A stretch of DNA of 64,000 nt, taken from Sympetrum striolatum (Eukaryota; Arthropoda; Insecta; Odonata; Libellulidae). The stretch lies in assembly GCA_947579665.1 (NCBI GenBank), contig OX388349.1, positions 72,420,841 through 72,484,840 of the forward strand, read 5' to 3'. The notes beneath the pieces were generated by a model, which ran no database searches, was not told where the DNA came from, and was given only the letters and a program-made list of their open reading frames with translations. Of this stretch, positions 13,486 through 27,479 are shown one piece after another. Both the position numbers and the translations under genes were made by a program. Every line of letters starts with the position of its first letter. Position 1 is the stretch's first letter.

Positions 13486-16460
13486 TTAAGTTTTACATTA
13501 ATATTTAAAAACGTTCTAATATAAGAGAACGCCCAGTGAAATAAGGAATATGACTTATGAGTGACAACCATGTGAAACACGCAAACAATCATGACAGCTT
13601 CAGAAATAAGTATGACTATATCATCGAAATTGAGACATTTTCCTAATTCTAACCCTAATTGGATGGTCAACCGCTGAATAACAAATTCAATTCAAATAAG
13701 ACATTTCTAATTCCCTGGGAAAGATACTCTCGGCCTACTTCGTTAAAATTTACGGGATGCCGGAAACATCACTTAAGTCCACACAATTAAGCAAATCCTT
13801 TCCGAATGATAAATTTCGATTTTAACAAAAAACTCGCGTAAACAACTTTCACGTTGTCGAGCGCTGATCGTAGACTTGTAACAACCCTTCCACTATCACG
13901 GTACATGGGAAAATACTCACGCCTTCGCTTCTGTTAAAACAATCTTCCCACAAGTTACTCAAAAGCGGAGCGATTTGAAAAAGAAAGCGTAAAATGACAC
14001 GTGAGAAAAATAAATTTCAGGATGCGATGAATTATATATGGTGACAATGCACTGAAAAAGCTTCCTAGAGCCCTTTCTAAGCAAGAAAGAGAACCAGTGA
14101 GGGCAAACACTCCTAAAACGCAGTCAGGGAAAAGACTACAACTTTATATCAGCTAACCCAAAGGCAAGAATGTGAGGAAACAAACATTTCCCCAGTTTAA
14201 GAAGAAATACATTTTTCACGAAGACCATAAGATATGCGAAATTTCGAAAGAGGATATTAGTATGGGGAAATGGTCGAAGGAAGGACCCTGAATATTGATG
14301 GATCCTTCGGAAAGCTGACCCAAGAAGGCCGGTCATGATAATTAGACATCGAAATCTTCAAAGACGCACAAGACGTTCTTTATTCATGGCTCGTTCCGGA
14401 GTCTGAAGCATCTGAAGAAGCTCATTCTCATGAAACTATGTTCCAATAGCAGATATTGTTGCGTGGACTCAAGGCTAAAATGCAGATTTTACTGTTAACA
14501 GTAGGGATGACCAGGTTAACACATTAGAGGCTTTTAAGAGGACATTTTAAGAATGCCTCGAGTTTCGTTGATGTCAGAATCAGTTTAGGTACCGAAATGA
14601 GATTCAAAGAAAAGAGCAGCCGATTACTTTACCATTTAGCAACCCTGTTTTCGCTCTGGCACTGCTTCATCGGCCACAAAAGTAAATCAGAAAGAAGATC
14701 TCATTGATCACACTGGAAGAATTATACAAAAAGGCCGAAGAAACTGAAGGTTAGAGAAGATCAAACAGTAAATGTCCAGGGAAAGAGAAACGCTAACTTC
14801 CAAATTTACAAATAAAAAGAACAAAGAAAAACCCTTGTGATTTACTTCGGAATACAAAGAGTAGTTCGTGATAATTTTGTCAATTATCTCAAATTCTCAA
14901 GTATATGCCGGCATTTAGACAATTATTAACGGTGCAAGGGAGAAAAATGGATAAACTGTCAAGGGAAATGCATTTTAAAACTATTTCAAGGGGAACTCTT
15001 ACGAATTAATTAAGAAATTTCCACGAATGCCGATCATAATATAATAGAGAAAAAAGTCCTAGGTACGAAGGTTTCTATTACTCCTTAACGAAAGATTCTT
15101 TTACTGTGAGAGAATACCAGTAAACGAGAGTTTTAAAATTAAGATGAATAATTCTAAAACATACGAAGCAACAGATAATAACGTGTAATGGAGTTCACAG
15201 AAAATGTTTGCATTCATTTCATAAAGAAGAAATTATTTCCACTGAGTAGCACATACTTCATCGGTAAAATTACAAAAGCATAATTTGAAGACAAAATAGA
15301 AAGGAACCGTTGCTTAAAACAATACTAAAAATTTAAATGACGCTGGTAAACGCAATCTTTGCATTTCGATACAAACAAAAAAATTTTCAGGGGTTTTTCT
15401 GGAGCTAAAAAATCGAGGATCACCGAAAAGGAAAAAAGAAGCAATTTCCACCACCGATGCGAAACAAGGTTAGTACAAGCGATCCTTGCAGGACACGGTC
15501 ACGAAAAATCGAGAGGACTTCTTCCGAGACGAAGAAAGTAAGAAGGACCAGGAGTTTCTCACGGCCCCGAAACAGGATCCCTTCCACCGACTTCCCGGTA
15601 GCGTAGCCAATAAACCATTTCGCTACCCCCAGACGCCGTCCGCCAAAAACCGCGCAGACGGGACACCAAATCCCAATGAATGGTGCCTCACCTTATTCTG
15701 TCCTTTGGGCACTAATCTCTTCCCCGCCTTCAATGGAGACGTACCATAAGGCCCTTCAAGTTTTCATCGTACAACTCCCGCGCAGGTGCATTTCTTGCCC
15801 GAGGAACAAGCTCTTAAAAGCCCGTCCACCATACCTGGCGGCTATCCGTGCTTCGAATTTGCCCACAACACCTCCCAGTGAGGATCCCACTAAAAGCCTT
15901 CTTTGTTGCCCCTTGCCCACAACTCATTTCCGAGCGATTCTCCGAATCTTTCTCGAATTTTCCTGCATCGCTAAGTCTCCGGAAGAGGAAGATAATGGTT
16001 TAAAATGTTTCTGCGGGCGTTTGTGAGCGTGCATTATGGAGGCGGCGACTCAATGTCAGACTGTTTTCCCCTTTCCTTTTCATCTCGGGATATCTCTATG
16101 AGTTATTGGGGGATTCTGAAATTCTCCCAGAGATTAAGAGCGGTGGTATTCAAACCATTTTGCGTTGACCCTCATTTCCAAGTAGCCGTGGAGAAACGCG
16201 TACATTGATGTAAAAGAGACTCGAATTGGGTCGGCTCTTTGGCGCATTACTTCTGCTTCACGTAACGTGAAAATTATTAAGGTGAATATTGTCCCTAGAC
16301 AAGCAGAAAATAGGGATCGAGCATAACTGTAACAAGATGGACTTGCATTCATGCGCATCATTGAGAGAGACAAGAGATAGGTAGATACAACAGTTCGGTG
16401 CCATGTATGGCAGAAATAATGAGAATTTTAAGAATAATTATGAACAATAGAAATTGAATA
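13486..16460. other. non-coding, nothing recognised
   Basis: AT-rich up to about 15.4 kb, then GC-richer from 15.5 to 16.2 kb. In the GC-richer part several overlapping plus-strand frames are open (up to 116 codons). None shows a recognisable domain, and more than one frame is open over the same bases, so I do not call an exon. Confidence 0.45.
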
Positions 16461-16530
16461 TAAATAATAATAAATCGTCATTATTTGGGTGAGATTGAGA
16501 CTAAAAGTCTCTTCTTCCATCTAACCCATC
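16461..16530 (-). mobile_element. LINE-type retrotransposon 3' end (copy 1)
   Basis: Read on the minus strand, this carries a short stem-loop (GAGACT/AGTCTC, plus-strand 16497-16511), then CAATCTCACCCAAATAA, and ends in an ATT-type tail (rc of 16461-16473). Related sequence recurs at 41072-41156 and 57067-57135, always in the same orientation. A 3' terminal hairpin followed by a short simple-repeat tail is characteristic of several non-LTR retrotransposons such as the CR1-like and Jockey-like groups. No coding remnant is visible upstream on the minus strand, so this is a severely 5'-truncated copy. The clade is not determined. Confidence 0.6.
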
Positions 16531-17459
16531 GTCATTAATTATAAAATTAGAAGTAGAAACACACAAGAATTGTGGATGTAAAAAACTTAAGAGATTCTTA
16601 CGGAAAAAATCCACTGCAGGAAAACACCCAAAAGGTAGAGGGATGTGAAAAACCTGCGCACGAATAACAACTAGGTAATTATAAAAATAGATCTACATGC
16701 TGAAAACTATAAATTTTCGACAATTTCATCAACAGAAAAGCCATTATAATTACGTAGCTAAAAATGGAGCGAGGAACGATTAATTAACTATCAATTATAG
16801 TTAAATTGGCATTAAATACATAAAGAATACTGAAATAATTTTCTCGTAATAATGAAAGAAGCAGATCAATTTTGTCATTATACAACCGTGAAACCAAAAG
16901 AAAGCGGAGCTTTCCGGATTTACTCTAAGTAAGTTCATCGGTATCTCATTCAGATATTAATTGCGAGTATAATGATTAAGTAAAATACTCTAGAACTGAA
17001 CCTAACAAAACACAGTTTTTGAATGCCTAACCTATATTATTTACACCTAAAATAATCCGTTAACAACACTGGGAAGATCAATATGAAAGACAAGAAGAGA
17101 ATTTTAAAGTTTACCGTTTAAATTCTAAAAAAACAGTTCTCCGTAACCCTAACGAACCTCATAAAAACAAACTGCGACAGGTGAAACCGGATTTCCGCCT
17201 CAGAAGGAAACAACAAATGATCGCCGATTAATAAGTAATTGATACCCAAAGAGGTCCCAAATAAAACCGCTAAATGACGTTTCGGGCGATGAAAAACGAC
17301 GCCGAACTCGTATTTTTTCATTCGCCGAGAAGAGAGAACGCCCGCGTATAAAATGATTTATAAACGAGCGCAAGATACTCAAACAAGCAACAGGTGAACA
17401 TCCTATCCATTCATCTTTTCGGTATACATGATGCGGTTTCCAACGAAAGGAAATTGACC
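16531..17459. other. AT-rich non-coding, nothing recognised
   Basis: No repeats or motifs stand out. The overlapping minus-strand frames at 17118-17532 have no recognisable features. Confidence 0.5.
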
Positions 17460-17950
17460 ATTCAAAACAGTCCTTGGGCATCAGTGCGCATTGTATCGGA
17501 GAAGACAGAAAAGACACGGGAGCAGAACCCAAAAAACGTCCTCAGAAAGGGCCCTTTTCACCCGACACCACCTACCATCTTCCCGGAGGGCCCTCGAGGC
17601 GTCTTCCTTGGAGTGGAGGGGAGGCTGCGGTGGGGGAGGGGAGAAATCACGTCTTCACCAGCCCAGCTGGTTGCTTGGTAACCACAAGGGGGGGATGCTA
17701 TGGGCGCCTCCCCAGGGCAGGTGTAGGGAAGGAAGAAACGGAACAGAAAAGAAAATTGGGCGAAACGAAATGGTGAGTTCTACGTACGGGGGTCTGCGCA
17801 CTTTGATCTTGAGATCAGTGTTTCGGGGAAATCTTTCGAGGGACTATAAAAACGAATCGCTGAATGAGGAAAACCGATGCGTTTTGACGGAAATGTCTTC
17901 ATCTTGGGAGGCGACTGGAAACGATCGCTTACGAAGGAAAAACTAGTCAT
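17460..17950. other. GC-rich, purine-rich island with the longest open frame of the window
   Basis: A 151-codon plus-strand frame (17491-17946) overlaps other open plus-strand frames of 95 and 100 codons (17394-17681 and 17474-17776), so at least three frames are open over the same bases. G-rich runs occur at 17613-17642 and 17687-17693. The predicted protein is rich in Arg, Gly and Ser, has no domain I recognise, and no convincing splice context. The open frames are most simply explained by composition. Confidence 0.35.
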
Positions 17951-18659
17951 AACACACAACTCCACGGGCAACTATTCTCTCCGCTGAGAGCATTGAATTC
18001 AGATCTCACGCATTGAAATCGCTTACAATTACCCTTGATAATTTCGGTTCATACGCTTGATATATAAAATCTATCCATCGATTTCACGAATTTACTGTAT
18101 ACAATGAAGAAAATTATGCAAGTGAAAGTTTGACACCATATTTCAAACTTCGATATATATTGTGCGTTTACCAATCGCTGTGCATTAGGATTTGTTGCAT
18201 GTAAAACTAATTGGAAACAGAAATGAACGTTGATGTCATGGAAATGGGCACCTGCAATTTCTGCAGGTGACACATGGTACAAGTATATGAATTAGTAAAT
18301 GAGAAATAGGCGATAGTGTTGATCACCACTAAAACTAAACTCAGTAAGAATCATTGATAGCTAAGCTCCCGTGAGTGTCCTCATCAAATTATGCAAGTAT
18401 AGAACCTCTTTCAGGTACTTACATACATTCAAAACGGTAGCCATCTTAAGAAGAAGAAAGTACAGATAAGATACAGATAAATAAATGAATATTCATTTCA
18501 CACCTCGAATATCCGGTAAAATCTGCTTTCTTACTAAAGGCGCAATCCCTGCAAAGCAACCGCCACCAAACTAATAAAGAAACTAAACACTAAATATTAT
18601 CCTACGCCAAGTGTTACACTTATCGTAACAAAAATAGCGCCGATAAGGAGAGACACACA
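17951..18659. other. non-coding, nothing recognised
   Basis: AT-rich sequence without recognisable elements. Confidence 0.5.
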
Positions 18660-19200
18660 AACGATAAGGCCGTCAGATGAGCAGCGTGGAAGAGGGGAAA
18701 GCGTTCTCCACACGACATCACATTTGGCCGCCGGAAAACCTTGAGGCGAAGTGGAAGGGAAAAGGTAGAAAAAAGAGAGAAGGGTGCGCTGGAAAGAACA
18801 CAAGAGTGAGAGGATGCGAGTTGGCATATCAGGTGGGAGTGTTTAAGGTGAGTGCAAAGAGGGGACGTGATTCAAAAAAAGGCAACCGCGAGGAAATCCC
18901 TGGGAGAAAGAGGGGCGAAAGCATAAAAAACCGCGGGGGAAAATTAAACATGGACGATTTTTTCACGGCGCGCCGTATAAACCAGATGGAACCGAAGATT
19001 CATCATAAACGCCACGAAAATAAAAGACAAAAAGCTCGGAAGATGTAACTTTCTTTCGTCCCTTTAACTTTCCTGAACGAAGTTATAAGACTTTGAAAAG
19101 GTAAACAAAACGGGATACATTTAAAGGTCTCTTCATCGAAATGGAGATGAGGAAATCTTAAAATCAGATTACTCCAGGCTGGAAGATCAATTTGAGATGA
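18660..19200. other. strongly purine-biased segment
   Basis: The plus strand is markedly rich in A and G over several hundred bases. This suppresses stop codons and gives a 123-codon Lys/Arg-rich plus-strand frame (18677-19048). I attribute the frame to strand asymmetry. No domain is recognisable. Confidence 0.4.
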
Positions 19201-21540
19201 TTCAGCAGGTGATCGAGGGAAAGATTAGCCAAATGATTATCTACGCGGTTATAGGCAATTCTTCCTCAACTTGATACAAGAAATCTTATAACTACTACCA
19301 CTTAAATGCTACTGGTATCCCACATCGAAAGCAGTAAAGATTTGAAGGTGTGTACTCATTATGTCTGAGTCAAGTAGGCTGATAATGATAACAATATCGA
19401 CGCTGGGTTTATTTAAAAGCTTAACTTTCATTTTAATTATAAGTGGACCGCCACAAAATCTAATAGACAATATCTGAGCAGAAGAGTATTAAATCTATTA
19501 ATCTTAACGAAATATGAGCGGTGACAATGTGCTATAACATACTGAAAGTGATATTTTGCCTAAGAAAAACTGCATTTACTTGAGGTTATGCTTGAAACAT
19601 AGACTTATAGAAAACAAAACAAAATGGGAATGATAATATAAATATATAATAATAAACTACCAATTAAATACTGTAGTATTACAATCTAATTCATCAGTCA
19701 TTAATTCAACCAAGTGTTTATTAATATTTATGTTATATGAATGATGAAATAAACACACTTTTTATCCATAAGAGAGAGATGCTGTGTTTGAACAAATCCT
19801 CTCATTCACCTAAATCAATACCATCAAGACAATCACAGAAAAAAGCTCAGGAAAATTACTCGAGGCAAAAGAACGAGAAGTAATTGAGTTTCGTATTATT
19901 ACAGGTAAACAAAGAACATTCCTGAGGTACGAATGATTTCTTTAGCGCATTCAACTATAACGCACTTCCTTCTTGGCCTCGTTCTTTATTTTGAACCGTA
20001 CGGAAGTATTTTGTTATACTGTTTTCGAATGAAAATAGGCTGAGGACAAGTGTGAAGGTGCTAAACCCGGCGCGAGGCCAACTTTTCGACCGTCACCACA
20101 GATTCAGTCCATTATATCTTTCAATTATGCTAACGCCTCTCGGTGAGAAAACATTGAGGAAGAATTGCAACGCAGTACATAGATTAATGTCACATCAACA
20201 GCAATCTCTAGCTCTCATTTCACGCGAACTTTTCAAACCTTTCGAAAACAAGGTTTAAATGTAAAGATCAACCTGCTTACGATGGTATTCCATTGATTCA
20301 ATGATTTTCTCCCTCAGGATTCTACTATCTTATTACCAAAAATACAACATAAAATATGTTAATATAATTAAATATATATTCAATGAACAGTAATTTATAA
20401 TGAATTACATACATGAATCATATAGTATACTTACGTTAACTTCAATTCTATCTTTTACCGAGCAATCATATTTATTCATTCGACAATTACACTGGCCAGA
20501 TTCTCTGACAATATTTTTTGAATTTTTGAACAAAGTAACTTAACCGTTAGATTGCTAAACTATTCGTTCCGGATAATTACGACGAGATCAATCAGAAGAA
20601 TCAGCTAATAGAAAATTACAACTGTAATCATTCCGCGATCCAGAAGTGGCGCAATTATCTTAGATATGGAATCCGATAAGTGAAAGTGAAATATAATAAA
20701 ATATTATCAACGCTTTTAAATTTACGATTCTAATTAGGACCTGGATAAACGCAACCTACGAAGGATTCTAAAGCCGGGGAGATAAGGTAAGGAATGCCGA
20801 AATAGGAATCTGGAGCTGGATTCCAGAAGTCCGTGACCTCTTTCGTTATGCCATCATTAAACCTAAAAAATTGTAATCCAATTTAGTGCTGACGTTAAAT
20901 AAATTCCCACTGAAAAAAAACACCACAGGAAAATTCCCAACATGGAGCATTACGGTCGAATTCCAGATTCTAGGGAATGGAGCGGACACTATAAACAAAA
21001 AGGTTAAATATAACATAATCTAATTAATACCTTCCCGTGTCTACACCAAGAGGGAAATCGGGGGGATCGTCTCCGTTTTCCTTTGCGCTACCTAATTCGG
21101 GATTAGTTAGATATAGGAAGACGCTGAAAATTTCTTAATAACATGTATCACAGAAATACAAATTGCTCTATTCTTTTATCGCAATACCTGTACAGTTTTC
21201 AGTCCGATGGGTGGTTGGAACTTCAAATCCTCTGCCATTACCTAACAAAAACTCTGGATGAGTTTTATAGCGCAAGATGAGGAATGAGGGAGTTTAAAAA
21301 AGAATGCTGTGAGTGGAAAACGTCTACGCAAGTGAATCATACGGAATGGTATGAATAAAATATTTCATAAAATTCAGTTACTGACCTATGAAAACATTTA
21401 AAAACTTTAAAGGAACTCGCTAACTTTAAAGTAATTATTTGTACGGAAATACAGGCGAAAGAGTAAGTGTATATTACTATCCATTCACACGAATAATTGC
21501 CAGCAATAACCCTTCCAGCATTTCGTAGATCCGCCCTCGG
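19201..21540. other. AT-rich non-coding, nothing recognised
   Basis: Long AT-rich runs (for example 19.6-19.75 kb and 20.34-20.45 kb). No transposon ends or RNA motifs were seen. Confidence 0.5.
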
Positions 21541-22330
21541 TCTAAACAAACAGACTCTAGCGCCTCTTCAAAAAATGTTTAGCTTCGGAAGTGCTCGACC
21601 GAAAGGAATAAGCCAAACCCTTTTCTAGGAAATCCCTTGAGGACCCAACCAGAAACATATAGACGAAAAATAGGTATAAAACCGGGGCACTCCGCGAAGA
21701 CCATCACGAGCCTACCCTAATGGCCAAACGTATATAAAACGCGGGTGAATTACGACCTCTGGAAAAGCGGTGGCATTTCTATTGCGTGTTACGAGCCCGA
21801 AAAAGGAGCTTTCTTAGGGACCAAAGGGGACCTCGTTAGCGATGCGACCACCTCCAACCCCTTCCACTTTTCACCAACGAAACCCGCTCGTTATTACCGA
21901 TAACCCGGAGAAATCAAGCATCCCCACCCATCGGCCGCCTCAAAGAACGGCCGCCACTCCTGCAAGAAAAGAAACATTTCCGGTGAAGGATTTGGGGGAA
22001 GGGACGAGACCTTGAGGGATATTCGATGTTTGCTCCGCCTCGAAGCTATGCTTTATCCTCGCTCTGGTCCGGTGGAGAGGATGATCCCCAAGGCGGAGCG
22101 GAAAAAGATCGATGGAAATTGTTTCTGAAAAAGGCTCCGACCTGGCTGTGTTCGAACAAAAGACGGCGGAAAAGATCGAGGCCCAGCACGGGACGCGATT
22201 CCACTTTTTGTAGTATCCTTCCGAGATACTTGTCGTTCCAGAGGCGTTATTTTGATGGACTTGCATCCGCCGTAACGTAAAATAAGGGCAGTGCAAGGTT
22301 TTGCAGCGCATCGACGAGAAAAGATGAGTA
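21541..22330. other. GC/CpG-rich island
   Basis: GC-rich sequence with frames open on opposite strands over the same bases (22026-22280 plus; 21940-22365 minus). No protein family was recognised. A promoter-like or enhancer-like role is possible, but the evidence is compositional only. Confidence 0.35.
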
Positions 22331-25300
22331 ATGGGCCGACGGATGTCGCACGAATTCTGCACCAACGGAAACGAAAATATACAGCAACGCAGCCTAAAAT
22401 TGGAACAACTCTTTTAATGGCCAGAAGCGAAAGGTATAATGCTATCTATTAACAGAGAATAACTGAAATTTGTAAACATGACGGCCCATATACACAGAAG
22501 GTACCGTTTTCGATGCAAAAAAATAGGTTGTGTATTAAACAAAACAACTAGTGATATATTTAATGAAAGCAGAAAACGATAAAAAGTGACAGGAATGACA
22601 GAATATGGAATGAATGGAAAATGGGTTGAAAGGTCAAGTAAAGAAGAAGTAGGGAAGAAAGAGAAATGATGGTTATTAGTTAGTGTGAATCTAATTTGTA
22701 GATTGTGCAAATCTCGAGTAGTTCTTCCAAATAAAATCTGTTACTTGTGTTTTCAAAAAGTATAAATTTAGCTGAATAAGTGAGCAAAATTGCCAAGCTT
22801 CTATGTTGTGCAGAGATAGACCGAAAAGGCTAAAATATATACATCATCGAAAAGCAATCAATCAACGCTAACTAGCAGGCGATGCAAATCCACGATAATT
22901 TAATCATTGTATCCGTGTTGTTTCAGTTAAATTTTGAATCAGGTAAATCTCCAAATTTTAACAAATATACTTACAAGTGGAATACTCTGTTTATATTAAA
23001 GTAAATAATTATTGATGACTATATAAAAATAAGAGAAAAGTAAGGCTCAAATCGATATTTTGAGAGGGACACTACCTCACCAGTATTTCTCCGATAAGTT
23101 TTTTTATAGCGCTCCAAAACTCCGCTACGACGATTTTTCCACCTTTGCACAGCCTTCCCTATTTGGAACAGGTATGGCCTCCTTGTGTCCACTCGTTATT
23201 GGACAGAGGGAGCGGCGATGGAAACATCATTATTCACGGATGTCGGACAAGGAACACATTTCATCCTCCACTCGAATGTAAGGACAACAGAATTCTGCCG
23301 ACGTCCGCCAATCCTAAGACTTTTTCTCCATAAAGAGGAGGAAATTTCCTAATTTTTCGAAGGATGTCCACGGCGTGAAAGGGAAGACAATCGGAGATAC
23401 TGTGCAAACACGAACGAGCTGGCGCCAGCGACTGGTTTTCAATGGATTCGGAGAAAGAATACGATTGAGTCTTTGGTGCAGTGTTTGCCATCTCGGGAAG
23501 CACTGAATCATTTATGTCCCCAAATCGCTGCGGCCGTTTTTGAAGAAATGCGATTGTGTCGCAAATGAACACAAAACATCGATGTACAAGCGGAAAAGGT
23601 TTCCAAAGCAATTGGATTGATTTTCAAAGAATTGAGGTCAAGTTTGCAAGAGTTCCATAAAAAGGAACCCGAAATGTAGCTCTGATTCTACTTTATGTCT
23701 TCCTTTGCTTAGCTATCATTAAGAAGACTTTGAAAGATATAGACCGCGGTCTCTGTCGATAAAGCCTATGATGGATTCCTCATCCCTGAAGTACACAGTG
23801 TATTACTTTTAAATTACAGGAATTATAGGGGGTAAAAATAATTACAAGATGTTGTCTTCTGGGTCTGAAAATGGCATACTAGATTTATAAAAAAATTTAC
23901 TTGAGTATTGCTGACAATGAAAATCAAAACAAATACTGACGAGTATACGAGAATGAAAACTTCTTAAATAAATAAGATGAGAAATAAAATAAACCGAAGC
24001 TCAATTACATCACATCAGCTAAAATTCCGTTCAACTCAAAGGATGAAAGAATTAAATGATTTTATACATTAAAATCATAAATCTCACATAAATTTAGTAG
24101 ATTTTAAAGTTACCATTGACAGACCTCTAGATTAGTACGTAAATAAAAAAGGATACATTCACCCATAGATTGCCGAGGTCCATCTCTTGGCAATATTAGA
24201 AGCTTTAAAAATACCAGCAAGAGATCTATTCTAAGTATTTCAAGCTAACTTACATGACTGATAAATTAAAACGTGGAGCCGTACTCTGCCATGCGTAAAT
24301 GCCTTTGAGATTGAATTTCCAGGAAAAACGAAACAAACAACATTTGTTCTTATACCAAATCGGAGAGCTGATCAAAGTGCGTGCTAAATACTCAAATAAG
24401 CGTGTTTTCCGGGTGTCTTCGAGGAAATAAGTCGGACAGAATTACGGCCAAAATTATTAACTGAATATCCATTCTAACATCAAAATGATTATTATACTTA
24501 AATAATTACTTCGATGATTAGTTCGAACTATCCATGTCCATGGGCACACAAATTTGATAAGCAAACAAAACGCCAGGAGTTCTTTTCCATTCCAGTTGCG
24601 ACAAGATTTTATTTTCTTTAAAAACATAACTACGCAATAATGATACCGCGTAATGACCATCGTAAAGTCTGCGAATTATTTCCTGTCTTCGGAGCTCGAT
24701 CTTTACGACATTCGGTAGAATTTCTAAGGCGCGAAATCCCCACGATAAGAACCTTTCCGTTCTCGGAGAATAACTCCGCTTCGAATATCCACATTCTACA
24801 CGTTTCTGCAACGAGAATTTCCTGGTTTATACATCCCTCCTTTATTAAAAAATATACCCTCCATTACCTCTCTCTCACTTATCCTCGCAGGTATTTTTTT
24901 AAACATTCTACCCTTGAGACGGACGCGGCAATTTACAACTTCCAAAAACATTCCAGTCCAGAGCCATTACGCGCACGTTAAGCAGCCGAGCTATTTTCTT
25001 CTTAAGGGAAATACGAAAGGAATAAGCAAAAAAGGAGTTTCACAACTCGAAACTGCATGGCAAAAATACGAATGTGCCCTCGAGCGAACACAGAAGTCTC
25101 ACGGGAGACCGTGAAACGAGAAATCTTATAAGGTTTACAAAACCTTTGATAGGCCGCTATATAAAGTGGACAGAGTTGCAGTTATACCGAAGGATGTCAC
25201 AACAATAACCGAGGCAGACACAAAAGCTGTGAAAAGAGTTAAGAATATGCACAGAGACACCGATATAATCCTTTGAATTAAATTATCAATCATAGGCAAT

Positions 25301-27479
25301 AGAAAATCCGGTATAAATGTTTAGGAGAGACTAAGCAGCGATCGTATATGCACCAGGAGATGAAACCTACCTCTCTTTCTATATTTTTACTTCTTCATCG
25401 TGGCGAAAAAGAAGCTTGAGCAGAGTGAGCAAAAATATATTGAAATTTAAAGATCGAACTCCCATTTTTGTAATAAAAAATATTAGAAACTATTTAAAAG
25501 ATGGAGAGGATGGATGCGGAATAAGGTGGGAAGAAAGAGATGCACATTTAACGGTATTGTAATTCCCTCTATTATTCCACGTTCGGTCGTTATCATTCCA
25601 CCTAAGCTCTAGAATTTGCCTCAGTAACTTGGGATCCTATAGATTGTGTGACCGGGGGCAGCTGCCTGCCTAGCCAATGCTAAATCCAGCAAATACCTCT
25701 GACACGAGAAAAGGGTTGAAGCTTATTGTTACCGACCTATTGTATCCCTCTAGGCTGTGCGGTCGCTTTTACGGATCCAAATCCAAGCCACGTATTGGAT
25801 GCGTTATCAACTTGGTATACTTAAGATGACGCCTGTTAATACTGGTCATATTTAACGATTTGCAATTAATTTATGCCGAGCATGTTGGTCTGTCTTAAAA
25901 AAGTAATATCAAGCATATCAATGGCGTTAGTACTACCCGTAATATTAAGCAATTTTCGACATCATGAATGATTAATTAAGTAATGAAAAATTGCTGCATT
26001 TTGTTTTACGTTTATATGCGAGTCTAGCTAAATAAGTATTATCGATTTAATGAGCATCTCTATGCTATTGGTTGGCAGTAAAACTCACAAAAGACAAAAA
26101 ATGTAAAAAAGCAAACAACTCTACGTGCCTAGTTAAAAACATTTCCCTCGTCCTAAAACCACATAATCAGACTTATAAACCAACATCAAATATGCTATAA
26201 ACCTGGGAATAACAACAACATGAGGAAAACAACAACATCAGAACCGGCCCTACTCATCTCTTCTATCATATCTCAAATCACATAATGTTTAGGATCGTAA
26301 CTGCGAGGATATTCCTCGGAGAGACGATGCATAGAACACAATCTCCGACGACTAGAAACGCGGTGAAGAGGACCACACCGATTTCAAACCGAGGTGTTCT
26401 CAGATTGATTTTTCGACCAAAACCTCAAAGAGGGAGAGAGGTCTAAATGTAATACACGGAAGAAAGCAGAGTTGGCCAATGTCAGAAGGCTCACCAGTGA
26501 AAGGAGAGGATTGCCCAACGGCTGTTTAGTGCATTGACTTCAACGGGGATATCCAGCGGTTACGGAATAAAGACAAATTAGCTACTTCAGTCCCATTACA
26601 TTGACTTGCGAAACCCCTTCTTCCAGGCTGTTTTGCTTCCAAGAAACAATTATGACGTGTAGCCCTCGAATGTATAGAGTATTGTCCTGGACTTCACTGA
26701 AAGCAGCGTTGCTAAACTCGGGTTTACTTCCCCGTATTTACTAACGCCAATTAAAGAGAATAAAGAAGCGAAAAGCTTTTTTTATTTCCCTGCGAATAAT
26801 TCGGGCCTCGGCTACATCTATGTCAGCATTATTGTAAAATTTGAACAATATATACGTTCAAAAGCGGACGCTTTGGAAACAAAAGCGTAACGATTTCAAA
26901 GGGGGCGGGAATTACGTACTGCGCTCGGTCTTCTCTTGCTCCGGATAACGTGCGAATCAGCAAAACATGTTCAGAGCCCTAAGCAGAATATTATTCTAAG
27001 AAGAACAGAAGAAACTCGATAAAAAAGAGTAGAAATGGGCGTCCTGGCTTTGAACGATAATAAGCGGTACTCCTTCAAATTATTTGACAAAGTTCACGAT
27101 CAATAAAATTGTAATAGTTAATTTGTAACAATTTATACAGTTATTCAATTGTTATGTGATATGCTTAAAAGGAGATTAATTTGTTAGAGCGTAAAGACTG
27201 GACAGAATATCTTGTTAATGTCGGATTCAAATTTATCTAGGAAATGGTATACCTGTAGAACAATATCGCAGGAGATGCTGTAGCTATAATATTGAGCTTT
27301 CAACTAGATATAACTTCCAAACTCTCTCACAAATTTACGAGGCGAGGGCACACATAATAAATCCACATCATTGCGGCACTCCTCAGGACCCATAACAAAC
27401 CTAATTAAATAACCTTACAATCGAAAAAAACTCCTATATAAACTATACCTTTTACGATTTTAGCGAAGTTAAATCCTCC
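22331..27479. other. AT-rich non-coding with one anonymous GC-richer patch
   Basis: Nothing recognised over most of this interval. At 25600-25860 there is a block of non-simple, GC-richer sequence between AT-rich flanks that looks like a decayed interspersed repeat. I could find no terminal repeats, polymerase III boxes or tail. Frames at 23.06-23.61 kb and 24.5-25.1 kb are short, overlapping and featureless. Confidence 0.45.

Noticed and set aside
17613..17642. G-quadruplex candidate
   Set aside because: Only three runs of three or more G within suitable loop distances; the fourth is too far away.
21940..22365. 141-codon minus-strand frame as a possible gene
   Set aside because: Lies in a GC-rich island with an opposite-strand frame open as well; no domain recognised.
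25600..25860. Possible interspersed repeat
   Set aside because: Same reason: no diagnostic ends and no second copy seen.
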